A stretch of 64,000 bases of DNA from Clostridium sp. KNHs214 (GCF_000744935.1 NZ_JQMW01000004.1:1-64000), one strand, 5' to 3'; shown: positions 30,629 to 39,158, numbered from the stretch's first letter. A program made the numbers and translations. The notes: generated by a model not told the origin, from the sequence alone.

Positions 30629-30705
30629 AAATAATTTGACGTAAATTGTACAATAATTATAGAAATAAACTGACGTTTAAATTAGGAAGAATTTGACGTT
30701 TAACA
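30629..30705. repeat. transposon right-end transposase-binding repeats
   Basis: Three copies of an AATTTGACGT-like unit at about 30633, 30667 and 30690 (starts 34 and 23 apart). The outermost ends in ...GACGTTTAACA. With the two left-end copies they give the asymmetric ends typical of Tn7/Tn5053 relatives. Confidence 0.75.
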
Positions 30706-30716
30706 TTTTAATATAC

Positions 30717-30756
30717 AAATTGCTATTTACTGAATTGTTTTACGCCTCTCACATAT
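30717..30756. repeat. array leader repeat, copy 1
   Basis: Contains TATTTACTGAATTGTTTTAC followed by GCCTCTC. It is now separated from the methyltransferase remnant at 27275-27540 by the transposon; before insertion it would have been about 27 bases from that gene's start. Also at 35530 and 41430. Confidence 0.65.
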
Positions 30757-30791
30757 CATAATATAAGAATATTACAAATGATAATTGTTCA

Positions 30792-31403
30792 TTACTTTTT
30801 CAATAATATATAATCATAATAAGCCGATATATATTTTTCTTCATCTATTTTTCTTTGAATTATTCGCTTCTCCTTATAGATAATTTCAAATTTACTAAAG
30901 TATTTTTCAATTTCATTATCCTTATAATGGCAATAAAGTGTTGCCTCATTATTATCAGTGTGTATGAACTGCCCTTCACCTACCTGTTCGCCATTACCAT
31001 ATGAATCACATTCTTCACTTAAAAAATTCACATAGCATAGTCCTCCATCTTTTAATACTCGGTAAAACTCCCATAAGGCAAGTAAAAAATCCTCTTTTCT
31101 CATATGAACAGATGTATTATATGAAAATAAAAAACTAAAAAATTCATTATTAAACGGAAGTTTCTTCATATCGCCATGTATAATATTTAAATCTACATTA
31201 TTATTAGCACAGAATATATTTGCCTTTTTTAATTGTTCTTCGGACATTTCAATTCCATAAGTTTTATATCCAAACTCATAAAATAGAGAAAGTGGTGGAT
31301 TACTTCCACCAGCACCGCAATCAAGAATAATTTTTTCATTGGGGTTGGTATTACAATATTTTAAAAAGTTATATAACGGAAAAGCATATATAAGATTATG
31401 CAT
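30792..31403 (-). CDS. class I SAM-dependent methyltransferase
   Basis: 203 residues. Motif I is IILDCGAGGSNPP (about 25-37), with the acidic beta-2 residue in GIEMSEEQ, motif II/III HGDMKKLPF, and motif IV FSFLFSYNTSVHM. A Methyltransf_11/25-type enzyme; substrate unknown. AAGGAGTGAG precedes the ATG. It is an array cassette with an upstream spacer block beginning 85 bases before its start. Confidence 0.85.
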   Translation of the reverse strand: MHNLIYAFPLYNFLKYCNTNPNEKIILDCGAGGSNPPLSLFYEFGYKTYGIEMSEEQLKKANIFCANNNVDLNIIHGDMKKLPFNNEFFSFLFSYNTSVHMRKEDFLLALWEFYRVLKDGGLCYVNFLSEECDSYGNGEQVGEGQFIHTDNNEATLYCHYKDNEIEKYFSKFEIIYKEKRIIQRKIDEEKYISAYYDYILLKK

Positions 31404-31487
31404 ATTTCATTCTCACTCCTTATATTTGATATCATTGGAATTTAGAACTATTATTTTGAGGTCAACATTACATTTATTCGTAATACT

Positions 31488-31709
31488 TTACTGTTATGTA
31501 ACACTCTTCATAAACGCAATACCATTTTTTCCTATAACTGTACATATTTTAAGCGCTACTAACACAACTTAATACATAAAACTCCTATATAAACTAACTG
31601 AAATATTGGAGAGGAATCCTTTGCTTTAGATTAATATTATAGCTTAAGAAGGATACACTATCCCTTAAGTTATAATTATGTTAATTTAACTCTACAAATT
31701 GGAATTTTA
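31488..31709. repeat. array spacer repeat, composite copy
   Basis: The upstream block (31488-31619, ACTGTACATATTTTAAGCGC) runs directly into the downstream palindromic block (31622-31709, AGCTTAAG...CTTAAGTTATAA). The middle block is missing. The palindromic block ends 40 bases after the stop of the next gene in gene orientation. Confidence 0.75.
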
Positions 31710-31749
31710 CGATCACAGATTTACTCACAAGCAATCTAAAAATAATCGT

Positions 31750-32388
31750 TTATATCTTTATCCATCCTTTATCCACCCAATGCTTATTATCAACCGATAA
31801 TATTCTTTCTTTTTTGGCAATAGCCTGATGCATCATTTTAGTGATGGCAAATTTAATCCTTACTTTTATTCCCTTATGTGCTGTATGGGTTTTTTTATAT
31901 TTTTCAGCAACCTTTTTCGTTTTTCTTATAATAATATTTTTACGCTTATTGGATAGTTCATTCCAAATAACAACCTCAAGTAATCCTATGCCCAACTTTT
32001 TAATATCCGAGACGCCAAGCCAAGATAGACTTGTTGCAATGTCATTTTGTGCTCCACCATTAAATATCCCTATAGCATTTGTCAAAATCACAGCTCTTTT
32101 GTTAAACATTCTTTCATCAGGTCTATGTACCATCCAATGCACGCACAAATGATCAAGTAAAGTTTTCATCTGCGAAGTAGTTCTTAGTGCATAAACCGGA
32201 GACGCAAATATAAGCAAATCAGCATTCAAAATAGCATTCCAGATAGGCATAACATACTCTGCGTGAGGACAGAACTGCTCACCTTTAAAAAAACAATTTT
32301 TACATCCACAGCAAAAATGAGGCAAATCCTTTGGTAAATAAAATTCCCATTTATAATAATCAACCTTAAATTTGAATTTGTCTGGAGA
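31750..32388 (-). pseudogene. NADPH-dependent FMN reductase/flavodoxin-like protein, N-terminus lost
   Basis: The frame is open from 32388 and holds CCGCKNCFFKGEQFCPH, DLLIFASPVYAL and LDHLCVHWMVHRP, as in flavodoxin-fold NAD(P)H-dependent oxidoreductases of this Cys-rich subgroup. The N-terminal FMN phosphate loop (GSPR-like) is missing. Homology stops at a TTATGCTCATAA motif, and no good start exists (TTG 32325 at best). It is probably truncated by a cassette junction. Confidence 0.7.
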
Positions 32389-32423
32389 TTATGCTCATAA
32401 TCCAATGCAAATATATACTAATT

Positions 32424-32900
32424 TTAAAGCTTCAAAACAGCCACCATTTCTTCCCCGTCCATTTCGCCGTTTTCGACAAAACCAAAGGAATGATAAAGTG
32501 CCTTCGCTCCTACATTATCAGATTCGTAAGAAAGCCAGCAATATTCTGCTTTTCCGCATGGCCAACTTCGCAAATAATCAATTGCTACCTGCATCGCTTT
32601 TTTCCCAAAGCCTTGTTTCTGATATGCCTTATCAATCATAAAGCGCCAAATACAATAATTTTCTGCAGCAATGTTAGGTTCATCTTCGTCGCCTATGGTA
32701 TCATACCCAAACATAATAAAACCAACCAAGGTATTCTCATCGTAGATTCCAAACGGTAGCGCAACAATGCCCGAAGTAATGGCGGTATACGCTTCCAGTA
32801 TGCTTTCCGTATTCGTAGCTACAAAATCTGATTGTTCGTCCTTTACGGATAATTGGATTATTCTCCAGATATTTTTCGAATCTACTTTCCTTAATTCCAT
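32424..32900 (-). CDS. GNAT acetyltransferase, BltD/PaiA-like
   Basis: 158 residues of GNAT fold. The acetyl-CoA loop is DKAYQKQGFGKKAM (about 92-105) and the C-terminal GAKALYHSFGFVENGE is as in spermidine/spermine N-acetyltransferases. GGGGAGGGGAT precedes the ATG. The coding sequence is clearly GC-richer than its neighbours, a sign of recent transfer. Confidence 0.87.
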   Translation of the reverse strand: MELRKVDSKNIWRIIQLSVKDEQSDFVATNTESILEAYTAITSGIVALPFGIYDENTLVGFIMFGYDTIGDEDEPNIAAENYCIWRFMIDKAYQKQGFGKKAMQVAIDYLRSWPCGKAEYCWLSYESDNVGAKALYHSFGFVENGEMDGEEMVAVLKL

Positions 32901-33000
32901 ATAGATCCCCTCCCCTGCTCTATGTAAAGTTATATAAATAATCTTTACTTGAAATTACTAATTGCCTGTGGATTATATAAGTAATCTATATTTAACAGCT

Positions 33001-33356
33001 TTATACTATTCCGTGGTGCTCTTCATAAATATAATACCATCCTTTCCTTTAATTGTACATATTTTGAGCGTTACTACATAACCTAACCCAACTGAAATAT
33101 TGAAAAGGAGCCCTTTAGGAATTAGGACACGATTAGATGCTACTAATCATTCAATAAAACTATTAGAAAATATGGTCAATGATATATAATTTTATACACT
33201 CTTCCAATGATTTATCTTAGATGTTTTTTTACTTATATAAATTTAAAGGGTCTCGTTATGAGACCCCCTTCGCTTTAGATTAATATTATAGATTAAGAAG
33301 GATACTCTATACCTTAAGCTATAATTATATAAATTTAATTCTGCAAATTAGAATTT
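33001..33356. repeat. array spacer repeat, composite copy
   Basis: An upstream block from 33001 (AATTGTACATATTTTGAGCG) is followed by about 75 bases of unrelated sequence. The downstream block has a GGTCTCGTTATGAGACC hairpin (33249-33265) and ATTATAGATTAAG paired with CTTAAGCTATAAT (33286-33325). It ends 41 bases after the MerR gene stop in gene orientation. Confidence 0.75.
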
Positions 33357-33397
33357 GTCAGCTTTGCGTTATGCTCAAAATGTGAGAACATAGATAT

Positions 33398-34369
33398 TTA
33401 TTTTGCCTTTATAGGTGTAAGCAAATCAAGCTGAATAAACCTCTCCGCTTTTCCATTATCCGCAAAGTATGAATATGCATTGAGGTGTTCTTCCAAGCAA
33501 CCGCCCATTCCAAACGGCTCGCGCGCGTCATATTCATATTCGGTGCTATTTTCAACCCATTTGCCAAGAAGCTGCCATTCATGAAAATTGCCCATTTTGA
33601 TACAATGCGCTGCATACAGGCCACCAACAAACTTCTTCTTTTGAAGAGGTGCTGGCACATCTAACTCTTCGGGTATGGTAACCCAAAATTCATATCCATA
33701 TGTTTCGTTACCCTTTGGACATGGATTGTTAAATCCAAACATTCTCAAATCGGGTTTCATTTTTTGAAGTTCAATTCTTCTGATAAACTCATCCAAAGAT
33801 TTACAGGCATTATCTTCTGGGTTTTCACCAAAATAGTGACTTGCTGCAACAGTGCATGGAGGCAAATAAATAATACGCACATTCTTTAAGGTTGATAAAG
33901 TTTCATTTGCTTTATTAAGGTCGTCCATTGAACGTTCCTCCTTAAAATTGATTTTAGAAAGGCTGAGAGTTTGAATGACACTCATAATTTCAGCATCATT
34001 GAACATGTCGAGCTTGACATTGGTATGTGCCGATGTGTTTAATCGTGTGATGAACATACATAAAATATCTCGTATCGTTTGAAGCGCCGATATCTCATCA
34101 TCAAGTTCATTCATGCTTTCATGAAATACTTCGACAATTTTCATTTGCTCAGGACACTCTAAAATCAAAGCAATCTTTTTTAGCGGGATACGCAGTTTTC
34201 GCAATGTAAGTATCTGTTGCAGACGTCTTACAGCAGACTCGTCATAAACTCGATAAGCGTAACCTTCCATGCGATTGCTGGGCAAAAGCCCAATTTCATC
34301 ATAATACCGGAGCATTCTTGTCGAAACATTAAAGGTATTAGTTACCTCACTGATTTTCATCAATTTCAT
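33398..34369 (-). CDS. MerR-family regulator with GyrI-like domain
   Basis: 323 residues. The MerR helix-turn-helix (MKISEVTNTFNVSTRMLRYY, residues 4-23) is followed by a dimerisation coil (about 80-115) and a GyrI-like/effector-binding domain (about 160-320). It resembles BltR/BmrR multidrug-responsive activators. GGAGGGGCGAG precedes the ATG. It is GC-richer than the surrounding region and next to a similarly GC-rich BltD-like acetyltransferase; in Bacillus, BltR and BltD are functional partners, so these two may have arrived together. Confidence 0.88.
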   Translation of the reverse strand: MKLMKISEVTNTFNVSTRMLRYYDEIGLLPSNRMEGYAYRVYDESAVRRLQQILTLRKLRIPLKKIALILECPEQMKIVEVFHESMNELDDEISALQTIRDILCMFITRLNTSAHTNVKLDMFNDAEIMSVIQTLSLSKINFKEERSMDDLNKANETLSTLKNVRIIYLPPCTVAASHYFGENPEDNACKSLDEFIRRIELQKMKPDLRMFGFNNPCPKGNETYGYEFWVTIPEELDVPAPLQKKKFVGGLYAAHCIKMGNFHEWQLLGKWVENSTEYEYDAREPFGMGGCLEEHLNAYSYFADNGKAERFIQLDLLTPIKAK

Positions 34370-34495
34370 TCTCGCCCCTCCTCTCTAAAATCATTGTAAT
34401 GGACGACACGACGTCAAAGTCAATGGTTTTTTAAAAAATTATATAAATAATCTGCACTTGAAATTACTATTTGATTTTAATAAATTATAATATAT

Positions 34496-34830
34496 TTATC
34501 GCTTAAACTTTTCAATAAGTGATACCAAATATTCTGCTATCACTTTTCTATCATTTCTTTTTTCAGTAAAAAAAGAAATACTACCATAACCCTCATCCAA
34601 TACCATTGCAAATTTCTTGCCCTCATACTCATAATCAAAATGTATCGTCCATATGTTATGTTGTTTTTCTAAAAATTTAATCTTTGAATCTTGAGTAAAT
34701 AAATCTTCAAGAAAATGTATCTCAATATATTGTTCATATTTATCAAAATATTTCTGTGGTATATATTCTTTCAGATAATACACGATTTCAAAAACATGCC
34801 TATTTTTTCATCTAGTTTAATTTTTATCAT
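34496..34830 (-). pseudogene. uncharacterised small protein with one-base frameshift
   Basis: The main frame (34783-34496) reads YYLKEYIPQKYFDKYEQYIE and on to ...LVSLIEKFKR. Its true start appears to be ATG 34830 (MIKIKLDEKIGMF) after GTAGGTGAG. The two parts join if the T run near 34785-34795 had one more T. Family not recognised; about 110 residues when repaired. Confidence 0.6.
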
Positions 34831-34855
34831 TTAGAACTCACCTACAAATTACTAT

Positions 34856-35231
34856 TTATAGAATCCCAAATTTAATGAAAGATATTAGTTCTTCAACATT
34901 ATCAAAATCATCATAATCTCCATTTATTCCTTCTCTATGATATACTACTCCTTTTTTTTCATTTCTCTCTAAACAATCAAGAAGCTCTTCAATTCCATAT
35001 CTCTTAATAAATAAAGTAAATCCATAAGGCTTTATTTAATAACCCCTTATGACATTCTTCCTTGCATAAATAACAAGCAGTTATATCTTTTTTAATAGAA
35101 CATTTACGATTTTCACACCATTCTTTATCTGGACATTCACCTGAATTACAACCAGAACATTTTATATTCTCTGAGCACAGACAACAAGCAAGTCCACAAC
35201 GCGCAATTCCTAATTCTCTTCTGATTTTAAC
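34856..35231 (-). pseudogene. DUF3795 cysteine-rich protein, frameshifted and startless
   Basis: The first part reads IRRELGIARCGLACCLCSEN, then CSGCNSGECPDKEWC and CYLCKEECHKGLL, the cysteine pattern of DUF3795. After a frameshift near 35040 it continues KPYGFTLFIKRYGIEELLDC to ...LISFIKFGIL. No start codon remains in frame. Function of the family is unknown. Confidence 0.72.
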
Positions 35232-35249
35232 ACCCCACTTTCAAATTTA

Positions 35250-35510
35250 CTATTTACATTTTCTCCAATTATAAAAATCTTTTAGGTCTGCTTTTCGTTC
35301 CTGTGGTAAGGCTGTTTTCTTAACACCTTGAATTGCACCTTCCAGTGCTAATAGTCTATGAATACACGCAGAAGCATCAATCTCTTGTATTTTCAGCCAA
35401 GCCTGTTCTGCGCCAATATCTTTTAATTCATCATAAGTAAATATGCCTACTTTATTCAACTGCCTTTCAACTTCTTTTCCGATATTAGGTAGTTTTGATA
35501 ATTCTCCCAT
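35250..35510 (-). CDS. TfoX C-terminal-domain protein
   Basis: 86 residues, almost exactly a TfoX_C/helix-hairpin-helix domain (ELSKLPNIGKEVERQLNKVG, then RLLALEGAIQG). Stand-alone copies are frequent in Firmicutes. The link to competence seen for full TfoX/Sxy does not necessarily apply. The ATG at 35510 follows GGGAAGG. Confidence 0.82.
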   Translation of the reverse strand: MGELSKLPNIGKEVERQLNKVGIFTYDELKDIGAEQAWLKIQEIDASACIHRLLALEGAIQGVKKTALPQERKADLKDFYNWRKCK

Positions 35511-35525
35511 AGTAAACCTTCCCTT

Positions 35526-35850
35526 CAAATTACTATTTACTGAATTGTTTTACGCCTCTTTTTATACTGTTATGTATCACTTTTCATAAACATAGTACCA
35601 TTATTTCCTACAACCGTACATATTTTAATCACTATTAATACAACTTAATTCATAAAACCCCTATATAAACCAACTGTAATATTAGAGAAAGACCCTTTGG
35701 AAAAGGCTCCAATATGAAAGGCGGTAGATAAAAATTTAAATGGCCTCATGATGAGAGACCATTTACTTTAAATTAATATTATAGCTTAAGAAGAATATGC
35801 TATCCCTTAATATATAATTATGTTACTTCAACTCTGTAAATTGGAATTTA
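35526..35850. repeat. array spacer repeat with leader
   Basis: The leader TATTTACTGAATTGTTTTAC (about 35534) is followed by the upstream block (35560-35725, with a CTCCAATAT hairpin) and the palindromic downstream block (35732-35850). It ends 18 bases after the next gene's stop. This copy shows the order leader, upstream block, downstream block most clearly. Confidence 0.78.
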
Positions 35851-35868
35851 GTAATGTTCTTAGTATGA

Positions 35869-36321
35869 TCATTTTGCATATAAAATAAATTTTTGATTTG
35901 GATAGCCAAATTCTTCAATAAGTTCATCTTCAACGAATCCTAATTTTTTATATAACGCTCTAGGAGCAATTCCTTTTTCATCATTTTCTCTAAAAGTAGA
36001 TACTGTTATATCTTTCGTAATATCAAGCTTGGTAAACATTAAAGATATCATTTGGCAAGCAATACCTCTTCGTCTATACTCTGGATGAACAGCCATACAA
36101 GAAAGCATATTATGTTTTACAGAAAAAATTAGTATTCCAATGACCTTACTATTTTCTTTTGCACAAATAGCACTTTGTCTATTTATATTTTTAAACAATG
36201 TTTTTTCATATTCTAACATATTTTCTTTTGTTTCAAGTCCGGGGAAATTCCAACTTACAAGCCGCATTAATTCCATCCAAGATAAAAAATCTGAAACTGT
36301 AGCAAATCCAACCTCAATCAT
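35869..36321 (-). CDS. GNAT-family N-acetyltransferase
   Basis: 150 residues. The acetyl-CoA loop is MAVHPEYRRRGIACQM (about 75-90) and the C-terminal signature is APRALYKKLGFVEDE. Substrate unknown. GGAGG precedes the ATG. A single-gene array cassette. Confidence 0.87.
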   Translation of the reverse strand: MIEVGFATVSDFLSWMELMRLVSWNFPGLETKENMLEYEKTLFKNINRQSAICAKENSKVIGILIFSVKHNMLSCMAVHPEYRRRGIACQMISLMFTKLDITKDITVSTFRENDEKGIAPRALYKKLGFVEDELIEEFGYPNQKFILYAK

Positions 36322-36416
36322 TTCTATACCTCCAAAGTTAACTTCAACAAATTACTATTTATTGAACCATTGGTAATATTTATATTTCAATATAAGAATG
36401 TTACGTATTACTTCGG

Positions 36417-36602
36417 CTATTGATTATTTTCAAATTCCACATTAGTGGAAGAATTTTTCCACGCATTTCCAAATGTTTCAAATTGATTAGTTGTTCTCTC
36501 AATCAAGATAGCCTCATCATCACTTATAGCATAAATATCTTTGTGATAATATTTTGTAAGCCCTTTCAGTTTATTAATATATGCCTTTCGATTTGTTTCA
36601 TT
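36417..36602 (-). pseudogene. unidentified C-terminal fragment
   Basis: An open stretch reading NRKAYINKLKGLTKYYHKDI and ISDDEAILIERTTNQFETFG, ending at TAG 36417. It has coding character but no start and no recognised family. It joins directly to the CPBP tail copy at 36601. Confidence 0.4.
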
Positions 36603-36727
36603 CTAATACTAAATTTAATTATTACTTTAATTTTTTATAAGGAAAAATATTTCTCCTATTTACCAAAGTAATATATGCAAAATCATTACGACCATGTATT
36701 ATGATCAATGTCCATATACGGTTTGAT
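36601..36727 (-). pseudogene. duplicated 3' end of the CPBP protease gene
   Basis: About 125 bases closely match 25196-25322 (shared run AAGGAAAAATATTTCTCCTA), covering the last codons and stop of the gene at 25218. It is a gene tail carried with a spacer. Confidence 0.75.
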
Positions 36728-36763
36728 TTGAAATATAGATAGTTTCTTATTTATAAAAGTTTA

Positions 36764-36871
36764 AAAGGTCTCGTGATGAGACCCTTTTGCTTTAGATTAA
36801 TATTATAGATTAAGAAGGATACGAAGCTATCCCTTAATCTATAATTATGTTACTTTAATCTCATAAATTGA
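36764..36871. repeat. array downstream palindromic block
   Basis: A GGTCTCGTGATGAGACC hairpin, then ATTATAGATTAAG and CTTAATCTATAAT arms with two extra bases on one side. It abuts the methyltransferase stop at 36876. Confidence 0.8.
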
Positions 36872-36875
36872 AACT

Positions 36876-37616
36876 TTATTTTTCTAATTCTATAAACAAA
36901 TACATCGGTATTTTCTTCAGCCAAGCAACTCTTGATGACATCTGAGATTGTTCTTCTGTTGGTATTGGTTCATTCATATCAATTAGTTTAAAACTATTTT
37001 TGACAAATGCTTTTATATAATCTGATAAAGTCCTGTGTCTATACACAATTGGAGCATTCATTCCTTTGATTTCTCCAATCCATTCTTTTGGATTATGATA
37101 ATCAGAAATAAGCACCTCTATATTTTCGTTATTTAATATCCATTTAGTTTTCTTTCCCTTGAAGCATGGATGCAGCATAGATATGAATACCTTTCCAGTT
37201 TGCTTTAAAACACGATGAATTTCCTTCAAGGTTCCATCCAAATCCTCAACATCCATCAACATCATGGAACAGAGCACTATATCATAATAATTGTCCTCAA
37301 TATCATTTAGTGTATTTGCATTAAGAACATAATGCTCAATCCTTAACCCTTCTTCTTTTGCTTTATTTTTTGCGTACTCAATAAAAACTTCTGAACAGTC
37401 AGCAGCCGTAACATTTGCTCCTTTATGTGCTAATGCTCTGGAATAACCACCTTCGCCACATCCCAAATCAAGAATATATTTTCCTTTGACATCCCCCAAT
37501 AGTTCTAGTGTGTAGGGCATTATGTAATATACTCTGAAATCATTTGTTTGAGCTTTATCAATCCATTCGTCTATATTCACCTGATTCCAACATTCGGTTG
37601 AACTGTCTTTTATCAT
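36876..37616 (-). CDS. class I SAM-dependent methyltransferase
   Basis: 246 residues. Motif I is ILDLGCGEGGYSRAL (about 48-62), with the acidic residue in TAADCSEVF, motif IV YYDIVLCSMMLMDV, and a post-I helix typical of Methyltransf_11. The substrate is unknown; related proteins act on small molecules. GGAGGGA precedes the ATG. A single-gene cassette. Confidence 0.87.
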   Translation of the reverse strand: MIKDSSTECWNQVNIDEWIDKAQTNDFRVYYIMPYTLELLGDVKGKYILDLGCGEGGYSRALAHKGANVTAADCSEVFIEYAKNKAKEEGLRIEHYVLNANTLNDIEDNYYDIVLCSMMLMDVEDLDGTLKEIHRVLKQTGKVFISMLHPCFKGKKTKWILNNENIEVLISDYHNPKEWIGEIKGMNAPIVYRHRTLSDYIKAFVKNSFKLIDMNEPIPTEEQSQMSSRVAWLKKIPMYLFIELEK

Positions 37617-37762
37617 TTTATCCCTCCATTAATTACCAACTTTATTATCCAATCTAAAACTGGAATTTATTTAAAATATTCCTTTATTATATTTGATTTG
37701 TGCCTTTATCATCAAAATAAGTCCACCTACATAGTAGATTATGCTCATAACCTTGTTATACA

Positions 37763-38824
37763 TTAAATGGTCAAAGCTGTATCAAATATAGATTGCAAGC
37801 CTTCAGAAATAGTTTTTTTCATTGGGTATAGTAAGTAATTTAAATCGTGGTCATGATTTTCAAAAATGTGGATATGTAAATTACTCTTTTCTACTTCCTT
37901 GAATTTGTTATTAATGTCTAAAACATCTTCCACTGGTATACATGCATCATCTGTCCCATGAAAAATATGGATAGGGATATTTAATTGTGATAGAACTTCC
38001 TTTGTTGCTGGTAATTTAAAATGTTCTTTGCACCATGCAGAAGTAATTCTAACTGGGTAGTTATTCTTTAACCATTTATCGTCACCAGATTCTATTGCTC
38101 TAAACATTTTATTTTTATATTTTTGCAGCTTAATTTCAAAATCTTTTCGGTCTATAATCCCATCATGATTTACATCATAACACCAAAACCAGGCATTTTT
38201 TAAATATGTTTTACGAACCTTATATCTATCTTCTTTAAAATTAGCTTTTGTTATATATCCTTTATTATCATAATCAAACCATTTACACATGTTTACCATA
38301 GAGCTACCACCTGTTAACTGCCATTCTAATGTTGTTCTCAAATTTTCATTTGCATAACCTGCTAATAACAATCCATCAATATGTACTTTCGCATTTGATA
38401 CTACTAACGGTGCAATCTCTGAGCCTTCACTAAATCCAAATAAAATTACTTTTGCATTTTTAAACTGTTCCTGATTTTCCAAATACTTTACAATAAACTC
38501 AATATCTGCAATAGATGTAGAAGGAAGATATGTCTTATATTTTTCCTCATCAATATCAACATACATGGGAGGATTTTGAGATATAGAACATCCTCTTGTA
38601 TTCCAACGGCAAAAAGCAATATTATTTTTGCAAAATTCATTTGCAAATAAATCAAAATAATTAAATTGTAATTCTCCTATTTTTCTATGATTATCATAAG
38701 TGTTTGGACCAGTGCCATGTACAAAAATAACAAGTCTTTCAATATATTTTTCATTTGGAATACTTAACTTAATGTTTAATGGGTATCCATCAAAAGATTT
38801 CAAAGTAAATATTAATGATTCCAT
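37763..38824 (-). CDS. alpha/beta hydrolase with embedded EF-hand pair
   Basis: 353 residues of alpha/beta-hydrolase fold. The oxyanion segment is IFVHGTGP, the nucleophile elbow GFSEGS (Ser132), the acid is in HGTDDACIP (about 292) and the histidine in ENHDHDLN (about 324). Between the nucleophile and acid lies an insert (about 175-250) with two EF-hand loops. FDYDNKGYITKANF is degenerate and YDVNHDGIIDRKDFE is canonical. This suggests calcium-dependent stability or activity. No signal peptide. The ATG at 38824 is preferred over 38851 because AAAGGGGA lies between them. Confidence 0.82.
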   Translation of the reverse strand: MESLIFTLKSFDGYPLNIKLSIPNEKYIERLVIFVHGTGPNTYDNHRKIGELQFNYFDLFANEFCKNNIAFCRWNTRGCSISQNPPMYVDIDEEKYKTYLPSTSIADIEFIVKYLENQEQFKNAKVILFGFSEGSEIAPLVVSNAKVHIDGLLLAGYANENLRTTLEWQLTGGSSMVNMCKWFDYDNKGYITKANFKEDRYKVRKTYLKNAWFWCYDVNHDGIIDRKDFEIKLQKYKNKMFRAIESGDDKWLKNNYPVRITSAWCKEHFKLPATKEVLSQLNIPIHIFHGTDDACIPVEDVLDINNKFKEVEKSNLHIHIFENHDHDLNYLLYPMKKTISEGLQSIFDTALTI

Positions 38825-38932
38825 AAATTCATATTCCCCTTTCAGAATCATATAAATAATCTTTATTTCACAATAGTAGATTACGTCTTAAATAACCCTT
38901 TCATTCTTAGCTTTTAATATAGTTATTTAATA

Positions 38933-39089
38933 AATTCATTTTTTGCGTTTGTATATTAGCCTCTATCATTAGTATATTTTATGAATAATTCCTTCTTCAA
39001 TCTTGAATATTCCTCAACTGCTTTCTTATTTAACCTAAGATAGTCACGAAAATATATATGATTTTTCCATAGCTCTCCATTGACCCTTT
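38933..39089 (-). pseudogene. GrpB-family C-terminal remnant
   Basis: Reads VNGELWKNHIYFRDYLRLNK and EEYSRLKKELFIKYTNDR, the C-terminal third of GrpB/UPF0157. One internal stop precedes ...NEFIK. It is joined at its 5' side to the short array 3' element at 39090. Confidence 0.7.
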
Positions 39090-39128
39090 TGCTTTATATT
39101 AGTGTTATGTCATAACTTAAAAAGATAG
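39090..39128. repeat. array 3' element, short variant
   Basis: CCCTTTTGCTTTATATTAG then GTTATG-T-CATAAC, 30 bases after the stop of the next gene in gene orientation. Confidence 0.7.
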
Positions 39129-39158
39129 TGAACTTCAAATTATGCTTATACTACGAGG

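Larger units (their letters stand above)
27556..30705 (+). mobile_element. three-gene DDE transposon with TGT/ACA ends
   Basis: The left end begins TGTAGTGCGTCAAA and the right end, inverted, begins TGTTAAACGTCAAA. The element is flanked on both sides by TTTTAAT, a 7-bp target duplication. It carries a DUF6431 protein, a DDE transposase and an ExeA/TniB-like ATPase, all rightward and against the surrounding leftward genes. This organisation is related to the IS21, Tn5053 and Tn7/Mu groups. It sits in the leader of the methyltransferase remnant at 27275-27540. Confidence 0.85.

Noticed and set aside
27556-30705. Full Tn7 or CRISPR-associated transposon
   Set aside because: No TnsA, TnsD/TniQ or Cas gene is present; only the transposase-ATPase pair and a DUF6431 protein.
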